Shown here one piece after another: positions 1 through 9,879 of a stretch of 64,000 nt of DNA (its first letter is position 1; the number at the start of each line of letters is the position of its first letter). This stretch comes from Beijerinckiaceae bacterium (GTDB lineage: Bacteria > Pseudomonadota > Alphaproteobacteria > Rhizobiales > Beijerinckiaceae). The position numbers and the translations under genes are program-made. Under the pieces are notes generated by a model. That model was not told the origin of the DNA and made no database searches. It worked only from the letters and a program-made list of their open reading frames with translations. Where the stretch lies: the NCBI GenBank assembly GCA_027531565.1, contig JAPZSB010000011.1, positions 106,001 through 170,000 of the forward strand, read 5' to 3'.

Positions 1-1186
<1,186 letters not shown>

Positions 1187-1187
<1 letters not shown>

Positions 1188-1873
1188 CAGCCGCGCCGCC
1201 GCTGACGATGCGTGCCGATGATCTCGGCAAGGATCGAGACGGCGATCTCGGCCGGGCTCACCGCGCCGATATCGAGCCCGATCGGCGCGTGGATCCGGGC
1301 GAGATCGGCGTCGGCGAACCCGGCGGCTGCCAGCCGCTCCAGCCGCCGCGCATGCGTTTTCCGGCTGCCGAGCGCGCCGATATAGAAGCATCCGGCCCGG
1401 AGCGCGATGGTCAGGGCGGGATCGTCGATCTTGGGGTCATGCGTCAGCGCGACGAAGGCGGTAAAGCGATCCGGCTTCAGCGGTGGCAGCGCCACATCCG
1501 GCCATTCCGCGATCAGCCGCACATTCGGGAACCGTTCCGGCGTGGCGAAGGCCTCGCGCGGGTCGATCAATGTGCAGTCAAGTTCGACCAGCCGCGCCAT
1601 CTCCGCCAGCGCCTGGCTGATATGCACGGCCCCGATCACGATCAGCTGCACGGGCGGCACATGCACGTCGATGAATTCCGGCCGCTCGCCGGTGATCACC
1701 TTCGCGGATTTCCCGGTCCGGAACGCCTCGACCAGCGCTTCCGCCGCGGGGTCGCCGGCAAGGCCCTCCGGCGTGACCAGCCGGGCGGCGCCGCTTTCGA
1801 GATCGGTCACGAGCGCCACCGCTTCGCGGGCATTGCGATGGCGGTTCAGCGCGGAAAGCAGGGCGAGATCCAC
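1187..1873 (-). CDS. XdhC family protein, Rossmann domain (CoxF-like)
   Basis: 228 residues with a GTG start preceded by AGGGG. The C-terminal half carries the XdhC Rossmann signature: IGALGSRKTHARRLERL followed by IHAPIGLDIGAVSPAEIAVS. XdhC proteins bind molybdenum cofactor, help its sulfuration and protect it before insertion into xanthine-dehydrogenase-family enzymes. Here the usual two XdhC domains are carried by two genes; this one supplies the C-terminal Rossmann part, and the gene 9 bp upstream supplies the N-terminal part. It lies in the run coxD-coxE-XdhC(N)-XdhC(C)-MobA fusion, all minus strand and nearly all overlapping, so one transcript is likely. Confidence 0.9.
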
Positions 1874-1882
1874 CGGAACCCC

Positions 1883-2227
1883 TCAGCGCACGGGAACGAC
1901 ATGCACGGCGATCCGCCCGCCGCAGGACAGGCCGACGCGCCAGGCCGTTTCATCGGCAACGCCGAATTCGAGCAGTTTCGGCACGCCGCTGGCGATGACA
2001 TCGATCGCCTCCGTCACCACCGCCCCCTCGACGCAGCCGCCGGACACCGAGCCGAGGAAGTTGCCGTCCCCGTCGATGACGAGGTGCGAGCCGACCGGCC
2101 GCGGCGCCGATCCCCAGGTCTCCGTCACGGTGGCGAGTGCAACGCTCCGCCCGGCCAGACGCCAGGTCTCGGCGGTGGCAAGGATCTCGCTTTCGGTGGC
2201 AAGGCCACCCGCAAGGTTTTCGCTCAT
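1883..2227 (-). CDS. XdhC/CoxI N-terminal domain protein
   Basis: 114 residues when begun at the ATG that overlaps the coxE stop (ATGA). An upstream extension in the same frame is arginine/glycine-rich read-through of coxE and is not credible. Recognisable XdhC_CoxI motifs are GSAPRPVGSHLVIDGDG, GSVSGGCVEGAV and GLSCGGRIAVHV; the two cysteines in the SGGC and SCGG loops are conserved in the family. It should act with the separate Rossmann-domain protein encoded just downstream as a two-piece XdhC for Moco sulfuration and delivery to the hydroxylase encoded by coxSLM. Confidence 0.88.
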   Translation of the reverse strand: MSENLAGGLATESEILATAETWRLAGRSVALATVTETWGSAPRPVGSHLVIDGDGNFLGSVSGGCVEGAVVTEAIDVIASGVPKLLEFGVADETAWRVGLSCGGRIAVHVVPVR

Positions 2228-3432
2228 GGTCCCTCCCGGAGAAACCGCCGTGGATCGGCGCCCTGGCCCTCGCCCGCGGCCAGCGCCCGGCACAGATCGG
2301 CCATGGCGTTCAGGCTATGACAGGTTCGGAATTCGTCAACATGCGGCAACATCGCGCGGATGCCGGCCGCCTTGGCTTCGAACCCCTCGAAGCGGAGCAG
2401 CGGGTTCAGCCAGATCAGCCGCCGGGCCGAGCGCCGGAGCCGGGCCAGCTCGCGGGCAAGGTCGGGGCGGAGGTCCCGTTCGAGCCCGTCGGTGATGAGC
2501 AGCACCACCGCACCACCGCTCATCACCCGCCGCGCCCAGCGCTTGTTGAACCGCTCCAGCGTCTGGCCGATCCGCGTGCCGCCATCCCAGTCGCGCACCA
2601 GCTTCGCCGCGCCGCGCAAGGCGAGATCCGGGTCCTTCGTGCCCCTCAGCGCATGGCTGACATTGGTCAGTTCCGTGGCGAAAGTGAAGGCCGAAACGCG
2701 CCGTCCCGTCTGGGCCACGGCATGCAGGAAATGCAGGAAAATCCGCGAATACTGGCTCATCGAGCCGGAAATGTCGCACAGGGCCACCAAGGGCGGCACC
2801 TTCTCGGCGCGGGCCCGGAACCGCAATTCGAACGCGTCCCCGCCGGCCCGGAGGCTGGCCCGCATCGCCCGCCGCGGATCGGGCCTTCTGCCGTGCGGGT
2901 CGGCGAGGAAGCGCCGCATCTTCACCCGCTGCAGCGGCATGACCAGCCGCGCCACCTCGTTCCTGGCCTCGGCGAGTTCGAGCGCCGACATGCCGTCGAA
3001 ATCCCGGCTGCGGAACACCTCGATATCCGACACGGTCAGCCGGGAATCGAGATCGACCCGCTCGCGCTCCGGCTGGTCCTCAGGCGGCTTCGGCTGGAAC
3101 AGGGCCTCGGTCAGCCGGCGCAGCGCCTCCTCGCGCCGCGGATCCGGATCACCCGGCGCGACGGGCATCATCGTCGCCATCATCTTCTCGAGCAATGCCC
3201 GCCGCCGCCAGAACAGGCGGAAGGCCTGGTCGAACAGGTCGGCATCCTGCCGCCGCTTGACGAAGACTGCCTCGAGCGCGGCGCGGAACTCCTCCTTGTG
3301 GCCGATGCCGATCGCCTCGATCGCCGCGACGGCATCGAGCATCGCGCCGGGGCCGACCGCCATGCCGGCCTGCCGCAGCGCCCGGCCGAAAAACGCGACA
3401 TTCTCGGCAAGATGGCCGCCGGTCGCCGCCAT
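2224..3432 (-). CDS. coxE: CoxE-like VWA domain protein
   Basis: 402 residues from the ATG overlapping the coxD stop; a GTG one codon earlier is an alternative. The central and C-terminal part is a von Willebrand A domain with a MIDAS motif (CDISGSMSQYSRIF) and the later LLITDGLERD. The N-terminal half is a charged helical region with GGHLAENVAFFGRALR. CoxE works with the MoxR-type ATPase CoxD in post-translational assembly of the active-site metal centre of form I CO dehydrogenase; the same pair accompanies many form II enzymes. Overlapping ATGA/TGATG junctions on both sides indicate tight co-translation. Confidence 0.9.
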   Translation of the reverse strand: MAATGGHLAENVAFFGRALRQAGMAVGPGAMLDAVAAIEAIGIGHKEEFRAALEAVFVKRRQDADLFDQAFRLFWRRRALLEKMMATMMPVAPGDPDPRREEALRRLTEALFQPKPPEDQPERERVDLDSRLTVSDIEVFRSRDFDGMSALELAEARNEVARLVMPLQRVKMRRFLADPHGRRPDPRRAMRASLRAGGDAFELRFRARAEKVPPLVALCDISGSMSQYSRIFLHFLHAVAQTGRRVSAFTFATELTNVSHALRGTKDPDLALRGAAKLVRDWDGGTRIGQTLERFNKRWARRVMSGGAVVLLITDGLERDLRPDLARELARLRRSARRLIWLNPLLRFEGFEAKAAGIRAMLPHVDEFRTCHSLNAMADLCRALAAGEGQGADPRRFLREGP

Positions 3433-4334
3433 CACCGCGCCGCTTTCACCTGGTCGAGGATCTCCTTGGCGCGGCTGCCCTGCAGCTTGACGATATCGTC
3501 CTGATATTTGAGCAGCACGCCGAGCGTATCCGAGACGAGGGCCGGGTCGAGCGCCACCGCGTCGAGCTCCACCAGTGCCGTCGCCCAGTCCAGGGTCTCG
3601 GCCACGCCGGGCACCTTGAACAGGTCTTCCTGCCGGATCGCCTGCACATAGGCGACGATCTGCTTCGAGAGCTGGGCCGGCACCTTCGGCGCCTTGGCCT
3701 TGAGGATGGCGAGCTCGCGCGCGGTGTCCGGGTAATCGACCCAGTGATAGAGGCAGCGCCGCTTCAAGGCATCATGCACCTCGCGGGTGCGGTTGGACGT
3801 GATGATGACGATCGGCGGCGCCGGCGCGCGGATCGTGCCGAGTTCGGGGATCGTCGCCTGGAAATCCGACAGGATTTCCAGCAGGAACGCCTCGAACGCC
3901 TCGTCCGTGCGGTCAAGCTCGTCGATCAGCAGCACCGGCGGCCCGGCGGGATCGGCCTCCAGCGCCTGCAGCAACGGCCGCTTGACGAGGAAGCGCTCGG
4001 AAAACACATCCGCCGAGAGCTTCGCCCGGTCATGCTCGCCCGAGGCCTCCCCAAGGCGGATCGCCATCATCTGGCCGGCATAGTTCCACTCGTAGAGCGC
4101 GGCGGCGCTGTCGAGCCCCTCGTAGCATTGCAGCCGGATCAGCTTGCGGCCCAAGGCCCGCGCCAGCACCTTGGCAATCTCGGTCTTGCCGACCCCCGCC
4201 TCGCCCTCGAGGAAAAGCGGCCGGCCGAGCCTGAGCGCGAGGAACAGCACGGTCGCGAAGCCGCGATCGGCTACATAGGACTCGGCGCGGAGCAGATCGA
4301 GCGTGGCTTCGATCGAGGCAGGCGCGTGGATCAT
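3432..4334 (-). CDS. coxD: CoxD-like MoxR-family AAA+ ATPase
   Basis: 300 residues. The ATG at 4334 has GGGAG eight bases upstream; a GTG three codons earlier is less well placed. Walker A is GEAGVGKTE (about residue 45), Walker B is PVLLIDELDRTDEAFEAFLLE-like near residue 110, and sensor 1 is VIITSNRTREVHDALKRR. MoxR ATPases of this group act as metal-centre chaperones together with VWA proteins; the next gene encodes that partner. The role in maturation of the CoxL active site is inferred from the form I CODH system and from the neighbourhood. Confidence 0.92.
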   Translation of the reverse strand: MIHAPASIEATLDLLRAESYVADRGFATVLFLALRLGRPLFLEGEAGVGKTEIAKVLARALGRKLIRLQCYEGLDSAAALYEWNYAGQMMAIRLGEASGEHDRAKLSADVFSERFLVKRPLLQALEADPAGPPVLLIDELDRTDEAFEAFLLEILSDFQATIPELGTIRAPAPPIVIITSNRTREVHDALKRRCLYHWVDYPDTARELAILKAKAPKVPAQLSKQIVAYVQAIRQEDLFKVPGVAETLDWATALVELDAVALDPALVSDTLGVLLKYQDDIVKLQGSRAKEILDQVKAAR

Positions 4335-4555
4335 CAAGGGCACTCCCGGAAAAACCAGACCGCGCCCCGCGCGATCGACAAGGCCGGCGGATGGCGGGCA
4401 GGCCGCCCGCGCGGCCCTTTGACGAGATAGGGCGGACGGATAGCCGACGCAAACCCGCCTATCGACATCCCGATCCCCGGCGGGACCTTGCCAGACCGCG
4501 TCACGCCATGCGAATGTTCTTGTCTTGTTCTCATCTGACGAAAGGAAGAACCCCG

Positions 4556-4918
4556 ATGGATACCGCGCAACTCGCCACCGCCTTCACCGCCATGCTCAGG
4601 GCCGGCCAGCATGTCGAGGCCGCCGGCCGCTTCAACGCGCCGGACATTGTCAGCCTCGAGGCCATGCCGGGAGACATGGCCATCTGCCGGGGCACGGCGG
4701 CCGTCAAGGCGAAGAGCGACTGGTGGTATGACAATCACACGATCCATTCCTTCGAGACCGGCGACGCGCTGGTCAATGGCGACCAGTTCCTGCTCCGCTT
4801 CGTGATCGACGTCACCCGCCTCTACACGGGCGAACGGGTGAAGGCCGAGGAATTCGGACTTTACACGGTGCGCGACGGCAAGATCGTCGAAGAGCGGTTT
4901 TTCTACCCCACCGCGTGA
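4556..4918 (+). CDS. SnoaL-like (NTF2 superfamily) small protein
   Basis: 120 residues, ATG preceded by AAAGGAAG. Features of the SnoaL/NTF2-like cone fold: an N-terminal helix with MLRAGQHVEAAGRF, then DWWYDNHTIHSFETGDALVNGDQFLLRF and a C-terminal VRDGKIVEERFFY typical of these folds. No specific enzyme function can be read. It is transcribed opposite to, and inside, the cox-type cluster, between coxD and coxM, so it interrupts what would otherwise be a single minus-strand operon. It may be a separately regulated small-molecule-binding protein or a cyclase/isomerase-like enzyme; the fold assignment is much safer than a function. Confidence 0.8.
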   Translation: MDTAQLATAFTAMLRAGQHVEAAGRFNAPDIVSLEAMPGDMAICRGTAAVKAKSDWWYDNHTIHSFETGDALVNGDQFLLRFVIDVTRLYTGERVKAEEFGLYTVRDGKIVEERFFYPTA

Positions 4919-4956
4919 GAGGTGCCCGGCCGGGCCCTGCCCGGCCGGTAATCTGG

Positions 4957-5763
4957 TCATTTCGCCGTGGCGGCCGCAACGGCCCGGCGGGCCATGACGC
5001 CGATCAGGTGGCTGCGATATTCGGCCGAGGCATGGATATCGCTGTTCAGCTCCTTCGCCGCCGGCGTCTTGATGCCGTCGAGCGATTTCGCATTGAAGCG
5101 CTTGCCGAGGGCCGCCTCGGCCTCCGCCCAGCGGAAAACCCCGTCGGAGCCGGCGCCGGTCACCGCAACCACGACCGACGATCCCTTCTTGCCGACGGCG
5201 ACACCGACCATCGCGTAGCGCGAAGCCGGGTTGCGGAACTTCGCATAGGCGAACTTCCCGCCGGTCGGGATGATCACCTTCGTGATGATCTCGCCCTCGT
5301 CGAGCGCGGTCGAGAACATGCCGGTGAAGAACTCGCCGGCCGGGATCCTGCGGCGGTTGGTCACGATCGTCGCGCCGAGCGCGAGCAGGCCGGCCGGGTA
5401 ATCCGCCGCCGGATCATTGTTGGCGATCGAGCCGCCGATCGTGCCCTTGTGGCGGACATGCGGGTCGCCGATGCCGCCGGCCAGCGCGGCCAGCCCGGGC
5501 AGGGCCGCCTTGACGAGCGCCGAGGAGGCAACCTCGGCATGGCTCGTCATCGCACCGATGACGAGGTTGCGGCCCTTCTGCTCGATCCCGACCAGTTCCG
5601 GCACGCCGGACAGGTCGATCACGGCGGCAGGGCTCGCCAGCCGCTGCTTCATGGTGGGGAGCAGGGTCTGCCCCCCGGCGAGGATCTTCGCATCCTCGAC
5701 CTTGCCGATCAGGCTGTTGGCCTGACGCAGGGTGGCAGGACGATGGAAATCAAAGGCGTACAT
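4957..5763 (-). CDS. coxM: FAD-binding medium subunit of a molybdenum hydroxylase (CoxM-like)
   Basis: 268 residues from the ATG with GGAGGA at good distance; an upstream in-frame ATG would add 26 residues translated from a repeat region and was not used. FAD_binding_5 signatures are KILAGGQTLLPTMKQRL (about residue 26) and GTIGGSIANNDPAADYPA (about residue 110), followed by the CO_deh_flav_C region. It carries electrons from the [2Fe-2S] subunit through FAD. Third in the order coxS-coxL-coxM, the order usual for form II enzymes; form I uses M-S-L. Confidence 0.93.
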   Translation of the reverse strand: MYAFDFHRPATLRQANSLIGKVEDAKILAGGQTLLPTMKQRLASPAAVIDLSGVPELVGIEQKGRNLVIGAMTSHAEVASSALVKAALPGLAALAGGIGDPHVRHKGTIGGSIANNDPAADYPAGLLALGATIVTNRRRIPAGEFFTGMFSTALDEGEIITKVIIPTGGKFAYAKFRNPASRYAMVGVAVGKKGSSVVVAVTGAGSDGVFRWAEAEAALGKRFNAKSLDGIKTPAAKELNSDIHASAEYRSHLIGVMARRAVAAATAK

Positions 5764-5770
5764 GAGGGGT

Positions 5771-5850
5771 TCCTCCAGATTTCGAAAACCGGCAATCGGC
5801 AATGGGCAGTCGGGATCAGGCAACAGGCCACCGACTGCCAACTGCCCGAA
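5771..5850. repeat. Degenerate heptad repeat between coxL and coxM
   Basis: The coxL-coxM gap holds a run with a 7-bp period. On the minus strand it reads as successive units such as CAGTTGG, CAGTCGG, CTGCCCA, TTGCCGA, TTGCCGG. Because units of both polarities are present (GGCAGTCGG near one end, CCGACTGCC near the other), the transcript can also fold into a hairpin. The same type of run sits between coxS and coxL and before the hydrolase gene at 28403. It resembles the short heptanucleotide repeats (STRR) described in cyanobacteria. Confidence 0.6.
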
Positions 5851-8214
5851 TTATTCCGCAGCCCGCGCCAGCCCGGCCTGAGCCGCATGCCAGACCGCCT
5901 GCGGCGTGGCCGGCATCGCGATATTCTCGTGGCCGAGCGCGTCGGTGACCGCATTCATCACCGCGGCCGGCGCGGCGATCGCCCCGGCCTCGCCGCAACC
6001 CTTGATCCCCAGCGGGTTCGAGGGGCACGGCGTGGTGGTATGGTCGACGCGGAAGGAGGGCAGGTCATCGGCGCGCGGCATGGCGTAATCCATGTAGCTC
6101 GCGGTCAGCAGCTGGCCGTTCGCGTCATAGACCGCGCCCTCCAGCAGCGCCTGGCCGATCCCCTGCGCGATCCCGCCATGGACCTGGCCCTCGACGATCA
6201 TCGGGTTGATGATGACGCCGAAATCATCCACCGCCGTCCATTTGGCGATGGTGGTGACGCCGGTCTCGGGGTCGATCTCGACCTCGGCAATGTGCACACC
6301 CGAGGGGAAGGTGAAGTTGGTCGGGTCATAGAAGGCCCCCTCCTTCAGCCCCGGCTCCAGCTGCTCGCCGGTGAACTTGTGCGCGACATAGGCCTGCAGC
6401 GCGACCGAGGCGAAATCGATCGACTTGTCGGTGCCCTTCACCGAGAACTTGCCGTCCTTGAAGTCGATATCGGCCTCGGAGGCTTCCAGCACGAAGCTGG
6501 CCACCTTCTTGGCCTTGGCCTCGATCTTGTCGAGCGCCTTCACGATGGCCGACATGCCGACCGCGCCCGACCGGGAGCCATAGGTGCCCATGCCCATCTG
6601 CACCTTGTCGGTATCGCCATGGACGATCGCGACATTCTCGATCGGGATGCCGAGCCGCCCGGCCACCAGCTGGGCGAAGGTGGTCTCGTGGCCCTGGCCA
6701 TGGCTGTGCGAGCCGGTCAGCACTTCCACGGTCCCGACCGGGTTGACGCGCACCTCGGCCGATTCCCACAGCCCGACCCCGGCACCGAGCGAGCCCACCG
6801 CCGCCGACGGCGCAATGCCGCAGGCCTCGATATACGCCGAATAGCCGAGGCCGCGCAGCTTGCCGGCCTTGGCGCTCTCGCGCTTGCGGCGGGCGAAGCC
6901 CTTGACGTCATGGATCTCCATCGCCTTGACCAGCGAGGCATTGTAGTCGCCGGTGTCGTAGCACATGATCACCGGCGTCTGGTGCGGGAAGGACTTGATG
7001 AAGTTCTTCTTGCGGAACGCCGCCGGATCCATGCCGAGTTCGCGCGCCGCCACTTCCATCAGCCGCTCGATCACGAAGGTCGCTTCCGGGCGGCCGGCAC
7101 CGCGATAGGCATCGACCGGCGCGGTATTGGTATAGACCGCCTCCACCTCGCCGTAGATGGCGGGGATATTGTATTGGCCGGAGAGCAGCGGCACGTAGAG
7201 ATAGGTCGGAACCGACGAGGCGAAGGTCGAGAGATACGCGCCGAGATTGGCCCGCGTCTTCACATGAAGCCCGAGGATCCGGCCATTCTCGTCGATCGCC
7301 ATCTCGGCATGGGTGAGATGGTCGCGGCCATGGGCAATGGCGAGGAATTCCTCGGTCCGGTCCGCCACCCATTTCACCGGCCGCCCGACCTTCTTCGCCG
7401 CCCAGACGCAGATCGTCTCCTCGGCATAGATGAAGATCTTCGAACCGAAGCCGCCGCCGACATCCGGCGCGATCACGCGGAGCTTGTGCTCCGGCGCGAT
7501 GCCGATGAAGGCCGACAGCACCAGCCGCGCGACATGCGGGTTCTGGCTGGTCGTGTAGAGCGTGAAGGCCTCCTCGCCGGGATTGTAATCGCCGATCGCC
7601 GCGCGCGGCTCCATGGCATTGGGCACGAGGCGGTTGTTGACGAGATCGATCTTCGTGATGTGCTTGGCCTTCTTGAAGGCGGCCTTCACGGCGGCCTCGT
7701 CGCCGAGATGCCAGTCATAGACCTGGTTGTCCGGCGCGGCGTCATGGATGACGGGGCTGCCCTTCTTGGTGGCGGAAGCGAGGTCGACCACCGGCTTCAG
7801 CGGCTCGTAATCGACGACAATCGCCTCCGCCGCGTCACGGGCCTCGGCGAGGCTCTCGGCGATGACGACGGCGACATGATCGCCGACATAGCGCACCTTG
7901 CCGACAGCGAGCGCGGGATGGGCGCCGGCCTTCATCGGCGAGCCGTCCTTGGAGTGGATCATCCAGCCGCAGATCAGCCCGCCCACCTTGTCGGCCTCGA
8001 TATCGGCGCCGGTGAAGATGGCCACGACACCCGGCATCGCCGCCGCCTTCACGGTGTCGATCTTCCGGATCTTCGCATGGGCATGCGGCGACCGCAGGAA
8101 ATAGGCATGGGCCTGGCCCGGACGGTTGATATCGTCCGTGTAATTGCCCTTGCCGGTGATGAAGCGGAAGTCTTCCTTGCGCGTCACACGCGCGCCGATA
8201 CCGGTACCAGCCAT
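5851..8214 (-). CDS. coxL: Molybdopterin-binding large subunit, form II CODH-like (xanthine oxidase family)
   Basis: 787 residues from the ATG after CCTCC-complement GGAGGG; begins MAGTGIGARVTRKEDFRFITG. Typical xanthine-dehydrogenase-family Ald_Xan_dh_C and C2 domains are present, with GGGFGSKIFIYAEE for the pterin site and GSHSHGQGHETTFAQ. The active-site loop is AYRGAGR at residues 369-375. Form I, true CO dehydrogenase, has AYRCSFR with the Cu-ligand cysteine; that cysteine is absent here. This is therefore a form II enzyme, whose physiological substrate is generally not established; several relatives hydroxylate aldehydes or N-heterocycles. Annotation as carbon monoxide dehydrogenase should be treated with caution. 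Confidence 0.92.
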   Translation of the reverse strand: MAGTGIGARVTRKEDFRFITGKGNYTDDINRPGQAHAYFLRSPHAHAKIRKIDTVKAAAMPGVVAIFTGADIEADKVGGLICGWMIHSKDGSPMKAGAHPALAVGKVRYVGDHVAVVIAESLAEARDAAEAIVVDYEPLKPVVDLASATKKGSPVIHDAAPDNQVYDWHLGDEAAVKAAFKKAKHITKIDLVNNRLVPNAMEPRAAIGDYNPGEEAFTLYTTSQNPHVARLVLSAFIGIAPEHKLRVIAPDVGGGFGSKIFIYAEETICVWAAKKVGRPVKWVADRTEEFLAIAHGRDHLTHAEMAIDENGRILGLHVKTRANLGAYLSTFASSVPTYLYVPLLSGQYNIPAIYGEVEAVYTNTAPVDAYRGAGRPEATFVIERLMEVAARELGMDPAAFRKKNFIKSFPHQTPVIMCYDTGDYNASLVKAMEIHDVKGFARRKRESAKAGKLRGLGYSAYIEACGIAPSAAVGSLGAGVGLWESAEVRVNPVGTVEVLTGSHSHGQGHETTFAQLVAGRLGIPIENVAIVHGDTDKVQMGMGTYGSRSGAVGMSAIVKALDKIEAKAKKVASFVLEASEADIDFKDGKFSVKGTDKSIDFASVALQAYVAHKFTGEQLEPGLKEGAFYDPTNFTFPSGVHIAEVEIDPETGVTTIAKWTAVDDFGVIINPMIVEGQVHGGIAQGIGQALLEGAVYDANGQLLTASYMDYAMPRADDLPSFRVDHTTTPCPSNPLGIKGCGEAGAIAAPAAVMNAVTDALGHENIAMPATPQAVWHAAQAGLARAAE

Positions 8215-8234
8215 GGTGTTCCCTCCTGATTGTG

Positions 8235-8303
8235 TTGGCAGTGGGCAGGAGGCAGTCGGCAAGGGATCTCGCCTCGACCGCCGACTGCCTTGATCCGGCT
8301 GCC
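8235..8303. repeat. Degenerate heptad repeat between coxS and coxL
   Basis: A second 7-bp-periodic run. On the plus strand the units are TGGCAGT, GGGCAGG, AGGCAGT, CGGCAAG, then after a break inverted units ending CCGACTGCC. The inverted halves GGCAGTCGGC and GCCGACTGCC can pair, making a hairpin in the coxS-coxL mRNA spacer. Same family as 5771-5850 and 28333-28396. Both copies inside the cox operon sit exactly between the stop of one gene and the ribosome-binding site of the next. Confidence 0.6.
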
Positions 8304-8307
8304 CCGC

Positions 8308-8796
<489 letters not shown>

Positions 8797-9081
8797 GAAA
8801 CTCTCCTTGAGCGAAAATGGGCACAAAACCGCGCCCAATGTTTCCTGGCGGGGCTTTGCAATGCCGTTTTTGGGTCGTTTTCCCCGATTTTTCTAAGGTG
8901 GACCCGTTCTAAAGAAACCGTCAAGCGGCCAATTGCGCGCAACCCGGCAAATTCGTTTGCGCATCGCAGCAAATCGAAATCGCACCCGCACCACGAAAAA
9001 GCGCGGCCCGCCATGCTTGTGTTTCCGGCGAAATGCCGTGAAGCTAGGCAGGCTCGTGTCGAACCTGCTCCAGGAAATCCC
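8797..9081. other. Divergent intergenic region, cox operon / hydrolase
   Basis: A 285-bp gap between coxS (minus) and the hydrolase gene (plus). It is less GC-rich than its surroundings around 8870-8995, with T-runs and A-runs (ttttccccgatttttc, then aaagaaacc). It should hold both promoters. I see no confident -35/-10 pair, no clear long palindrome and no RNA structure that I recognise. No regulator gene is adjacent. Confidence 0.4.
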
Positions 9082-9879
9082 GTGTCTTCCGAAATCTCCT
9101 TCATCGATGCCGGCGATGTCCGGTTCCGCATCGCGCGTGACGGCTCCAAGGCCTCCCCGCCCCTCATGTTCTCGAACAGCCTCGGGGCGACTCTGGAAAT
9201 GTGGAACGACCAGATCCCGGTCTTTGCCGAAACCCACCGGGTGATCCGCTACGATGTGCGCGGCCATGGCGGCTCGTCCTGCCCGCCCGGCCCCTATTCG
9301 CTGGCCATGCTGGCGCAGGATGCGCTGCGCATCCTCGACACGCTCCATATCCACAAGGTCGACTGGATCGGCTGCTCGATGGGCGGCATGGTCGGCATGT
9401 ATCTGCTGACGCATCATCCCGACCGGATCAACCGGGCCGTGCTCGGCAATACCGCCGCCTTCATGGGCCCGCCCTTCACCGACTGGAACGCCCGGATCCG
9501 GATCGCCCATCGCGAGGGCATGGGCGCCATCGCCGAAGCGATGAAGATGCGCTGGTTCACCCCCGCCTTCAACCAGTCGAGCCCCGCCGAAGTGGCCCGC
9601 ATCACCGATCAGGTGCGCGAGGCGACGGTGACCGGCTATACCGCCTGCTGCGCCGCCCTGCGCGACATGGACCAGCGCGAGGCGATCAAGTCGATCTCGA
9701 ACCCGGTTCTCGTGGTGATCGGCGAGAACGATATCGCCACCACACCGGCCATGGGCGAGATCATGGTCCGCAACATCCCCGGCGCGAAAAAGGCCGTGGT
9801 GCCCGGCTCGCATATCGCCAATTGCGAATCCCCGGCGGAATACAACCGCGTCGTCTCCGCTTTCCTCGGAACCGCCTGA
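9082..9879 (+). CDS. Alpha/beta hydrolase, 3-oxoadipate enol-lactonase-like
   Basis: 265 residues from a GTG preceded by CAGGAAAT; an upstream ATG at 9013 has no ribosome-binding site. It starts EISFIDAGDVRFRIARDG, typical of PcaD. The nucleophile elbow is GCSMGG (about residue 100), the acid is in VVIGENDIAT and the histidine in GSHIANCESP. PcaD opens 3-oxoadipate enol-lactone in the beta-ketoadipate pathway, but no other pca gene is present here, so the exact lactone or ester substrate is uncertain. The SDR gene overlaps its stop (TGATG), so the two are co-translated. It is divergent from the molybdenum hydroxylase operon, which hints at a joint degradative route. Confidence 0.8.
   Translation: MSSEISFIDAGDVRFRIARDGSKASPPLMFSNSLGATLEMWNDQIPVFAETHRVIRYDVRGHGGSSCPPGPYSLAMLAQDALRILDTLHIHKVDWIGCSMGGMVGMYLLTHHPDRINRAVLGNTAAFMGPPFTDWNARIRIAHREGMGAIAEAMKMRWFTPAFNQSSPAEVARITDQVREATVTGYTACCAALRDMDQREAIKSISNPVLVVIGENDIATTPAMGEIMVRNIPGAKKAVVPGSHIANCESPAEYNRVVSAFLGTA

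Noticed and set aside
5851..8214. Calling the enzyme a true carbon monoxide dehydrogenase
   Set aside because: The Cu-ligand cysteine loop of form I enzymes is absent (AYRGAGR instead of AYRCSFR).
4915..8229. 1104-codon plus-strand open frame opposite coxM and coxL
   Set aside because: It is antisense to two well-supported genes, Arg/Asp/Gly-rich with no domain, and arises from GC-rich third positions. The same applies to long frames opposite cckA (42467-45067), alaS (37600-40035) and the TPR gene (50893-54462).
8235..8303. CRISPR-like array
   Set aside because: The repeat unit is seven bases and degenerate, with no spacers of 30-40 bp and no cas genes.
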